From positions 248,001-312,000 of the forward strand of contig NW_024468912.1 of the NCBI RefSeq assembly GCF_011745365.1: 64,000 nt of DNA. The letters run 5' to 3'. The translations under genes and the position numbers were made by a program. Shown here in pieces: positions 55,285-64,000 of the stretch (within the stretch, counting starts at the first letter, position 1; each line of letters starts with the position of its first letter). This DNA comes from Cryphonectria parasitica EP155. Taxonomy: Eukaryota > Ascomycota > Sordariomycetes > Diaporthales > Cryphonectriaceae. The notes under the pieces are model-generated. The model ran no database searches. It was not told where the DNA came from and saw only the letters and a program-made list of their open reading frames with translations.

Positions 55285-56790
55285 ATGCCTGCAACCAAAC
55301 GGCGCGCAGATGATGAGAACGACCCCACCATCTCGCCCCCGCTTGTCAAACGAAAGGCCCAGGCCCAGAGCAACGTTACAAGTCTGTCCAATATCTACTC
55401 TCCATAGCATTCTCGCTGCCATCTTTTTCCACCTCTCGATTGCCAGCTGGGCTGACCTGATTCCCAATTTCCAGAGAGTGCCGTCGCCAACTTCTTCACA
55501 CCTACCTCCCAGAAGCCCAACATCGAAGCCCGAGTCTGTTGGCATGAGCTACATACGGACGGCAAGCCACCGTCCTTGCTCTGCGGTCAGTACAAGACGT
55601 CCAACAAGTACGGTGCCGAAGATCCTTCCGCAAAGAGACGCAAGATCGCAGCCTTCGACCTCGACGGCACCATCATCACCACTGCCTCCGGCAAGACCTT
55701 TGGCGACAATGCCGCCGACTGGAAATGGTGGGATCACTCCGTCCCTGCCAAGCTACGATCCCTCTACGAGGGTGGTTACAGGATCGTAATTTTCTCTAAC
55801 CAGGGCGGCATCACCCTCGGGCCACCCGTCCGCGACCCCAAGGCCAAGGGCCCAAAGGGCCCCAAGAACCCCAAACGACTACCCGTGTGGAAGCAGAAGG
55901 TCACCGCTGTCCTCACAGAGCTCGACATCCCGATATCAATCTACGCAGCTACCATGAAAGACGTTTACCGAAAGCCAGGACTGGGCATGTGGCACACCAT
56001 GTGCAAGGACTACAACGTGGCCCACGACGACATTGACAAGGAGGCGAGTATCTTCGTTGGAGATGCCGGTGGTCGAACAGCAAAACCTGCCTCTGGCGGG
56101 AAGAAGGCCATTGCCAAGGACTTCAGCTGCTCCGATCGTAATTTCGCCTACAACATCGGCATCCAGTACGCCACTCCGGAGGAGTTCTTTCTAAGCGAAG
56201 AGCCCAGGGACTTCCGCAGAGACTTCGAACCGTTATCATATGCATTCTCTGAGACCTCGGATGTTATCTTTGAGAAGAAGAAGGACCTCGAGATCATTAT
56301 ATTCAGCGGGCCTCCGGGGGCCGGCAAGTCCACCTTTTATTGGACCTACTTGAAATCCTTGGGCTATCAGAGGGTAAACCAGGACATCCTCAAGAGCAGG
56401 GACAACTGCGTAAAGGCTGCTAAGGAGCATCTTACGCGCGGGGAGTCCGTCGTGATTGACAACACCAACCCAGACCCAGAGACGCGCAATATATGGGTCA
56501 ACCTGGCAGAGACTGTTCAAAAATTATCAAAGAAACGACCATCGGTCCGATGTATCTGGTTCCGGACACCATTGCTCGTCGCTGAGCACAACAACGTCGT
56601 CCGATCCATGAACGAGGGGCTCAATCCTGAATCGAGGGAGTTGGTCCCGAAGCTGGCTTTCAATAGTTTCTTCAGCAGATTCAGGGAGCCTGATGCCGAC
56701 AAGGAGGCTTTGGATGAAGTCGTGCCGGTCGAATTTAAATTCCGTGGTACGAAAGATGACTATACTCGATGGAGTCGATACTGGGTTTGA
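55285..56790 (+). CDS. Polynucleotide kinase 3'-phosphatase (DNA repair)
   Basis: A nuclear strand-break repair enzyme that restores ligatable ends by removing 3'-phosphates and adding 5'-phosphates. Exons are 55285-55381 and 55475-56790, giving 470 residues. After a basic N-terminus (KRRADDEND, a possible nuclear signal), the HAD phosphatase domain shows AAFDLDGTII (Asp94/Asp96), IVIFSNQGG, DVYRKPGLGM and SIFVGDAGGR. The kinase domain has Walker A GPPGAGKST (residues 311-319), then SVVIDNTNPD and VRCIWFRTP. The end KFRGTKDDYTRWSRYWV is typical of the family. There is no FHA domain, as in fungal relatives (for example S. pombe Pnk1). Confidence 0.95.
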
Positions 56791-57508
56791 GCGTCCTGAG
56801 GAGCACGGTCTCCATCACTCACGGACAATGCCAGAAGCCCCACAAGTGATGTCTCACTACCATAAACAGAGAAAACACGCCACGATACCGGCGGCGCCTC
56901 TTTCTCATACTGATTCTCTTCCCAGGATTGTTCTTTGACCCTTGTTGGTGGAACAGGTCGAACGGAAGGCTCTGGGTAATTCACCAGGAGTGACAACGCC
57001 AATGCTTGATGCTATGACGTTGATCCGCAACGGTTTCATGCAATGAAGCCCAGATTTCAAGAGATAGGAGCAATCCAATAGATGTGGATACTGGTACATG
57101 TGTAACCTTCGGATGCTGTCGCACTTGTGCCGCCTTATCCGAGCCATTATCATTCATTGCTCCTCATCCTGCTTCATCCTTACCAGTGGCAGAGTAGTGA
57201 ACATGGACGGCGTGGTAATCAGCACCGAAAGCACATCAGAAACAAACAGTCGACCATGCACCGGCACACGGCCGTTCAGTTGCAAGGGGGAACAACTTCT
57301 GCGGCACTTACTACAGAGCTCCCTTGTACCAACCTACTTCTTCAGAACGAGCCAAGCCAAGTCTTTACAGCATTAAATTTGCTCATGGTTTTGAGTGCAT
57401 TGCGCTGACATCACATTTAGGTAGCCTCGTGGGCAGACGCATTCGAATTCGGCTCAATTGTTTATCATGATCTATCAACAGCCATCTGCGATGATGCTCT
57501 TTAATACA
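56791..57508. other. Convergent intergenic, PNKP and carboxypeptidase
   Basis: 3' flanks of two convergent genes; no gene is recognised. Confidence 0.6.
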
Positions 57509-59439
57509 TCACAGTGATGTGGTGCCTGTATAATTTCCCGTCTGCGTGGTAAAGTCTCCCAGCTCAGTGAGACTGTCGATGCGGCCCAGCAGGAACTCGA
57601 GCTGCCTATACGCTGCCCCTGGCACGTACTGGGGAATCTCGTGCCCGGCAAGATCAACCGTGACGAACGTCAGACCACGCTCGGTATGAGTTGTTCCAAA
57701 GTAGCCACCACCCGCGACCAAGCCCACAGAGATGGCGGGGATCTCGGACTGGTAAAAGGTCTCGGCAATGGCAGCGCCAATAGTCGGGTTGTATGGCACG
57801 AAGAACTTGTCCGTGAAAGGCGAGGAGGAGAACCCTTGGGCCCCGTTCCAGGTCATATTGTTCAGGGTGGCCAAGGTGCCGTTGGTGATGAGGAGGAAGT
57901 CCAGGTTGCCGCTGCCGACGATGACATTGTTGGTGCGCTCGACGACACCGGCCAGGACCGTGAAGCTGGACGGCTGCGAGCTCTCCAGGCCCAATGTGTC
58001 GTCCCCGCAGATGGCGTAGTCCACGTGTGGCTGCACATTCAGTGCTTCCTGGACATCTGTCCGGTTGAAGTAGTTGTTGGGCCCGTCTCCAAGAGAGGGG
58101 AACCCAAGCTCATCCCAGAGGAACGGGCAGAAGTCGGTGATGTGGTAGAAGTTGAAGCACGGGTTGACATACAGTGCCGCGAGGTAGATGTCGTCCAGCA
58201 CGTCACATTCGTAACCCGAGAAGTTGCCTGTGCCAAGGGAAGTGGGGGTTGGAAACTTGCCCGCGGGGGGGAATGTGAGGGCGAGGTCCATGAAGGCATT
58301 ATACCCACAAGCCTCGGCGCGCTCGTTGATGGCTTCCACAAAGGAGTCGTTGAGGTTCAGGAGACCGTTCCACTTGTTGACGAAGGGCACCGCCGGCGCC
58401 TCCCCAAGCACACTGCTTGATCCGATGCTGGGGTCGTTGATCTGGATCCCCTTGACGTTGTAGTAAGTCGTGTCATTTTGGTCCAAGAAGTAACTGGAAA
58501 TGTATGGCACATCTAGAAACCTCAAAAAAGATCAGTATACGTCCCCATCTCCTGGCGTGTGACCTCAAAGCGTTGACCATCCCCGCGGGCACACACAAGC
58601 TAGAATATCTGCCGATGTGCCGAAGTCCCGAGACCAATCCCTATCGGGGTTTGATAGTGTGGAATGTTGACTTACACATCCCCGCATACGACTCGCCCGT
58701 GAGATAGACATCATAGCCCTGCATGTCAAAGGTCTCGATGAAGTTCTTCCAGAAACCAGCAAAGTCGACCGCAACATCAGTCTCATTCTTGATCTTGGCC
58801 GGCACCCCAGGGGCTGCCAAAGACAGACCCGTTCCGACGGGCTGATCGATCCAGACCATGTTGGTCAGGTTGGTCCAGGAGAATGGGTTGGGCTGGGGCT
58901 CATAAGTTCCAGACTGCCACTGGAAAGGTCCATTCTCCTGGAAGAGGCCATCCATGGAGCTGCATCCTGGGCCTCCGTTCAGCCAGATGACGATCTCGTT
59001 GCTGGCGAGCGGGTTCTCGGACGGGAAGAACCAGAAGAACAGCTCGTTAGCCGTGGCGTTTGTCGCATTCAGACTGCTGATGGGCAAACGTCCAGCGTAG
59101 GACTCTCCCAGGTCGAAATTCACTTCTGGCACGCCAGTACCATTGACAGCAAACCCTGTTTGAATTTGGTGGGGCGTGTCAACAATTGAACCGAGCAAGC
59201 CCCCAAACGTTGGGGGGTGAGGTCTTTGACGACGGGTGGGTATCCTGCTAACCTTCTGTCTTGGCGGTCAAGAAGCTCGGGCTGTCGCTCGACGCGCGCT
59301 TCTGATGAGCTGCTGGCCTGGGAGCGCTCTTGGGAGCTCTGCTCTTCAGGGTGGCGGCGCGTTTATGGGGGTTCTCCGTGGCGAGCACGCCCGCAGCACC
59401 GAGCAGCGCCGGGAACACTAACAGCGCGGGGATATGCAT
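57509..59439 (-). CDS. Secreted serine carboxypeptidase, family S10
   Basis: A secreted or vacuolar exopeptidase that removes C-terminal residues at acid pH. Exons are 59439-59253, 59155-58676 and 58512-57509, giving 556 residues. The signal peptide [20 protein letters not shown] is followed by a basic propeptide-like segment. The substrate-binding [13 protein letters not shown], the nucleophile in [11 protein letters not shown], the Asp in [15 protein letters not shown] and the His in [11 protein letters not shown] make a complete catalytic triad. At least ten N-x-S/T sequons indicate heavy glycosylation. I chose the Met directly before the hydrophobic core; an in-frame ATG at 59523 adds a Ser-rich 28-residue leader and would bury the signal. 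Confidence 0.94.
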
Positions 59440-62400
59440 CTCGACGTCAACACTAAAAGAAGACGAGGAGGAGGAAGAGGAGAAGGAGGAGAAGTGACGC
59501 TCACGAGCATTCAACAACGACAAGACGTAAGAAGCTACATAGTGAGAAACCGCAGTCTTTAAGATGTCCCAACTGCCATCGTATTTTTAAGTATCCCCCT
59601 GCTGACGATGATCGCACTCATTACCCAGAAAGGGCATACACATTCTATGGTCCACCACTTGACTCAGGCAGGCACTGCCACTGTGGGATTACTGTGGCCC
59701 CGACTTGCCCCCTGGGATCAGCAGATACGGAGGAAAATGGCTTGCAATGCCGCTCTAGTCTATGACGACATTCCAAATTAGGAAGGTAGATAAATTGTAC
59801 AGTTGCAGCCTGGTAACGTTATACTGCAAAAAGTGGAGGGTAGGTAGAGTTATTTACTGTCTAAGTCTCCTTGGCGCCCTACTATCTGTAAGACGGAAGA
59901 ACTGCGACATGTGAGATGTCCTCGGCGATGATGGCATAATCTATCATTAAATTTGTATGCAAGGATAGGAGAGATGCCTGCAAAGTGGCCCAAAACACAC
60001 GTTCGCCTCTCCTGGCAGTTGGGGATGGAGGGGTGAAGGTCACTGCGTGATTTTTGCTGGGCTTGGTTTTCGTGATCAACCGCCTGGAGAGGGGGGGGGG
60101 GGGTCACACACAAGAATCCATTAAGAGTATGTGTGATTCGGATAATTGGGTTCTGTAGTGGTATTCAGTCACATCAACAGCCCACTCACAATTCATCGCT
60201 GCTACTGTATTATCAGTGAGCGTGACACATTGATCGGTTGATGGTGATGGGGAGAGGGAGCTAGAGAAAGAGAAAAACCGTTGCATCAAGCCAGGCCACC
60301 TGTATACACAAACGAGACGCTAATTAACTGACTACTTTTATACGAGAGCCATACTAAGTTCTTAGTATGAAGAGGTCGAGTTTTTTTACTTGGAGCATTA
60401 GACATGCATTAAACTTGAAACAAGACAATTTCCTTTATCTGTCAAATCTCACCCACCCACCGCCTTTTGCCTTTGCTCACCAGCATCCAGTACGATTATC
60501 TTCAGGTAGGTCAGTGCGCTTCGAATGATAGCAATACTACGTGATGGCTTTAGCTCATAAGGCCGTATAGGGTCCACTGCCACATCAATGCTCACAACAG
60601 ACCTTACAGTGGTATGTAATCAATCAACGGTACCTCGAAAGCTACCTAGATGGGACCAGATCGTTCCGCAACCTTAATTGATTTGCATGTGGCTAGGATT
60701 AATAGCGGAGAATGGGAAAAGCATGATGCAGCAGCACAGCACAGTCATGTGAAAGTCGTCTAATAAGTTAATCTCAACCTCAGGATCCAGAAGAGACCCT
60801 GTATATACTGCAGAACTAGCAGGACGATGTCATCCTTCTTCTCTTTTACGGTCACATGACGGAACCGAGAAACCTTCTTCAGCACCCGGTCCACTAGGAG
60901 AAAAGTTTTCGTTTGGACGACTGCAGCAAACAGTACTTACCCAGTCACGCTTTTCTTTTCGTCAGCAACCCTTCTCACCAACCATTCTTTACATGATGAG
61001 AACACAGTACAAGACACATATTTCTGCGTAAATGGCATACGCTAATTGATCTATTCTTCCACGGATACTCCGTCTTCCTCACAGCAAATTGTTGCCGCCA
61101 TGAGCCAGGTCCTTCCCGCAAGTTCTTTGACCACCTTCCACTGAGCCACAAAATTGACCGGACCTAGATCCTAACTCTCTGAAAAGGAGTGAGCTCCCAA
61201 ATGAACAACGTGCTTGACAGGTTCCGTGATGTGCATCGTCATTCTTCATGCAAACTGTCTGGGGCAATACCAGAATATCAAAACGGTCATTGGTAACAAT
61301 GTCCATTTTCCGAATTGCTGTTCCTCACATTCATGACAGTACCGAGTACACAATGGCAAGCATTGAAAAGCTTCCAAAAAGGAATTTCATCTACCGTTAT
61401 GATTGTGCTTGTTTGGCCTTCTGTATCCCAGCGGCGTTGGATTGATGCTCCGGCATGCTTTCTTGGGAATCCCTGGACATTCTAAGTAGAAATATTTGCA
61501 TGAAAAATCAAGCATGATCTGCTCAGAAAAGGTTTGAACGCAAGCAAATGCCAACATAGTTTCATGTGTATTTATTTGGCTTCAGATGCACCTGCGTATG
61601 CCAGGGGATTAATATTTTCCCCAAAGCTGCAATCGTGAACTCTCAACACCGGAAACAACATGGGAATATGTTAGATGCCTAGTGTATTGACGGGCATACA
61701 TGGCCTCAGAATTATGCCCGGAGTAATCAGTTACACTGCTTGAGGTAATTGATGCTTTACAGATAAACACTTCACGTCTGAAAGAGTCTGACTGCCTGAT
61801 GTCGTCATCTCGCGTCATCCTCGTTGGGGCATTCAGAAAATTTCCAATAATTACTAGACATCATGTTGACACTGAAGCGAAAATAAATCAAATGATTTCA
61901 ATGTTGTCTATCACCTCTGTGGATCAGAAAACCATCAATTGATTTATAGCTACCCAGTTGGAAGTAGACTGACTATATGACAGGCAAATATGCTTGTTTC
62001 AAAAATAGCCATGCGTCGAACAAGTCATATTTCTGCCGAATGATGCAGAAACTGTGAACATTGTATGGCACATGCTGTCCCAAAGAAACGACAAGCGGAT
62101 GCAGTCGCGAGATCGGATCTCGCATGGATTCTGCGACACGCACTTGATATCTTTTTGCGGGCCCTGCCTATGTTTTGGCGAAACAGGAGGAGAGCTTTAT
62201 AATCTCATTAGCACGTCAACGTTACGCCATCTGCGATGCAATCACGCCAAATAGCCGCCTTGTCGACTAATAGGTCAAAATCCCCGACATCCGGGGCAAA
62301 GTGGGCATTGAAACGGACCCGGATCTTTGATGGTGTGGCCGGCTCGTGAGGGGTTACGAGGAGTTGGTTATCAGCTTGGTCATCGTTTGCTGCTCACTTT

Positions 62401-62525
62401 AAATATATAGCCCACTTGTCTCGACCAGAGAGACTTGCCGAGACGACAACGATTCCGGCACAGCTTGATTCTCTTCAAAGCCGTCAAGAATATTCACAAA
62501 ATACCAACTGACAATTCATATCACA
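59440..62525. other. 3.1-kb spacer between carboxypeptidase and dioxygenase
   Basis: Holds two divergent promoters. A run of about 13 G is at 60089-60101. TTTAAATATATAG at about 62399-62411 is a probable TATA element about 120 bp before the dioxygenase start. No coding sequence is recognised. Confidence 0.55.
62399..62411 (+). promoter_or_regulatory. TATA-like element of the dioxygenase gene
   Basis: TTTAAATATATAG lies about 120 bp upstream of the ATG at 62526, a usual distance for a fungal core promoter. Confidence 0.4.
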
Positions 62526-63991
62526 ATGCCGCACTCTACAGAAATCTCCCAGTACTCGTATGTGCCCGAGACAAAGGAGGATCTTGATTGGGCCGATCGT
62601 CAGTCTATCCAATGAATTGTGTTGATCAGGGAGTCTCGAGTGCAACCTTTCTGATGCTATAGCAGTTCCCAACATTGATCTCTCCAAATATGGTACTCCC
62701 GAAGGCACGGCGGAGCTGGCTGAGCAGCTCATCGAGGCAATCCGCACCAAAGGTTTCTTCTATGTGACCAACTTTGGCATTCCTCAAGAGAAGGTCGACA
62801 GGCAGTTTGCCCTCGGCAACGCATTCTACAACCTGCCTCTTGAGGAGAAGAAGAAGTATCAGCCTGACCTCGACTCTGGTGATTACAATGGCTACAGGCC
62901 TGGCGGCCGACGCCTGCTGAGCGGTGGTATCTATGACAAGACGGAGGTGTGGAATATGGCCAGTGAGTAATTTCAACGATCTTATATCGAACCATGTCCG
63001 ACGCAGTTTTACTAACGAGGATAATCCTTCGCCTAACCACAGCTAAGGATGGCCACATTACCCAGCCAATTCCTCAACTATTGAAGGACAACCTGGAGGA
63101 GATCGAAGCTTTCGCAAAGGTACGAAGGCCTTTCTCCAAATTTAACAAGGCGGGGTCTTATGAGAAGTTTTCGGTCTCTGATAATCAGTGTATGAAAATT
63201 ACAGGAACTCCATGACAAGGTCCTGGACCCTCTCAACACCTTGATCGCACTGGCCCTTGAGCTTCCACCTGATTTCTTCACCAAAGTCCACCGGTGGGAT
63301 GTGCACGACGAGTCTCACCTGCGGTACATGAAGTACAGCAAGTTCTCCGAGGACGAGATCTCCAAGCTCTCGGATGGCCTTTGGTCGCCGGGCCACACGG
63401 ACCTGGGAACCATCACTCTGCTGTTCCGACAGCCCGTGGCAGCCCTTCAGATCAAGGACCACAAGACGGGCCAGTGGAAGTGGGCCAAGCCTCTCGACGG
63501 TAGCCTTACCGTGAACACGTGTGACGCACTGAGCTTCCTCACGGGCGGCTATATCAAATCGACCATCCACCGCGTGTCACTTCCCCCCAAGGACCAGCGC
63601 CACGTGGACCGTCTGGGCCTGCTCTACTTTGCCAGGCCCCAGAATGACCTGGTGCTCAGCACAATTGACTCACCGCGGTTGAAGAGGGAAGGTTTCACAC
63701 AGAACGAGTTTGAGAAGGGCGGGCACAGAGTGCCCACCATGGGAGGTAAGGATTTCATATCCCCTTTTCTATTCGAAGAAGATAGAAGCATGGAAGAAGG
63801 AAAAAGGAAGAAAGAGAGAAGAGAAAAAATAGTTTCTGTTGTTGCGAGGAGAAATCATCAGCTAACTAACTGACTTTTGTACAGAATTCACGAATCTCAA
63901 ACAAAAATGGCAGCAGGGCAAGGTTAAGAGCTATGCTGAAACTGACGGACAAGAGATTCTTCCTGGCTTTACAGGACGCCGTTACAACTAA
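62526..63991 (+). CDS. 2-oxoglutarate/Fe(II) dioxygenase, isopenicillin-N-synthase-like
   Basis: A non-haem iron oxygenase of the DIOX_N/2OG-FeII family. Five exons are read: 62526-62598, 62663-62962, 63043-63119, 63205-63745 and 63885-63991, giving 365 residues and ending nine bases before the window edge. The N-terminal domain (NIDLSKYGTPEGTAELAEQL, KGFFYVTNFGIPQ) is followed by the jelly-roll core. Iron ligands are His214 and Asp216 in SPGHTDLGTITLLF and His272 in KSTIHRVSLPP. Arg286 in DRLGLLYF is the likely 2OG-binding residue, though the usual Ser of the RxS motif is Gly288. There is no signal peptide, so it is cytosolic. Many fungal relatives hydroxylate secondary metabolites or nucleobases; no other biosynthetic gene lies within the 3 kb upstream, so the role is open. 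Confidence 0.9.
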
Positions 63992-64000
63992 GAAGCAAGA

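Noticed and set aside
57641..58420. 259-codon plus-strand frame
   Set aside because: It is antisense to exon 3 of the carboxypeptidase; the translation has no recognisable domain.

Overview
The window is nuclear DNA from a filamentous ascomycete (Pezizomycotina). Genes carry many short GT-AG introns of about 50-190 bp. They are separated by 0.5-7 kb of AT-richer, pyrimidine-tract-rich spacer. The gene set (highly reducing polyketide synthase, Zn2Cys6 regulator, GH72/GH17 wall enzymes, RTA1, YMR-31/Kgd4) is typical of that group. A Sordariomycete or Eurotiomycete is plausible, but I cannot fix the class. All introns were read by hand. In every multi-exon model given, the exon lengths add up to an intact frame, apart from one weak donor site in the P450.

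Left edge (1-10.4 kb): the right border of a polyketide gene cluster. It holds the 3' end of a highly reducing PKS (KR domain, then a stop, with no ER visible and no ACP), a free-standing PKS-type C-methyltransferase, an 11-exon DHA2 drug-efflux MFS pump, and a 9-exon ent-kaurene-oxidase-like P450 on the opposite strand. A 12-bp element, CTCGGYARTWTY, lies upstream of the methyltransferase, the pump (two direct copies plus an inverted one) and the P450. The direct copies always point the same way as the gene. It is the best candidate here for a cluster-specific operator.

10.4-32 kb: wall and nutrient genes in a gene-poor landscape. They are a GH17 beta-glucanase, a YAT-type amino-acid permease, a GH72-like protein that has lost both catalytic glutamates (a probable pseudoenzyme), a 6.7-kb stretch without a recognisable gene, a sugar porter, and a GH5 steryl/ceramide beta-glucosidase of the Egh1/EGCrP type.

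32-45 kb: compact housekeeping-like genes. A Zn2Cys6 factor is divergent from an RTA1 lipid-exporter-like membrane protein, with a CGG-N5-CCG site between them. Then come mevalonate diphosphate decarboxylase (ERG19), a RUS1/DUF647 protein, cytochrome c/c1 haem lyase and a second sugar porter. The steryl glucosidase, RTA1 and ERG19 together give a sterol/lipid flavour to 30-38 kb.

45-52.7 kb: a repeat-rich, decayed stretch. It carries two diverged, broken copies of an uncharacterised gene family (one with an in-frame TAG and a frameshift), a 13-copy CCCTCTTT array and an A22 run.

52.7-64 kb: mitochondrial YMR-31/Kgd4, polynucleotide kinase 3'-phosphatase, a secreted S10 serine carboxypeptidase, a 3-kb spacer and a complete 2-oxoglutarate/Fe(II) dioxygenase. 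No tRNA, rRNA or intact transposon was recognised.
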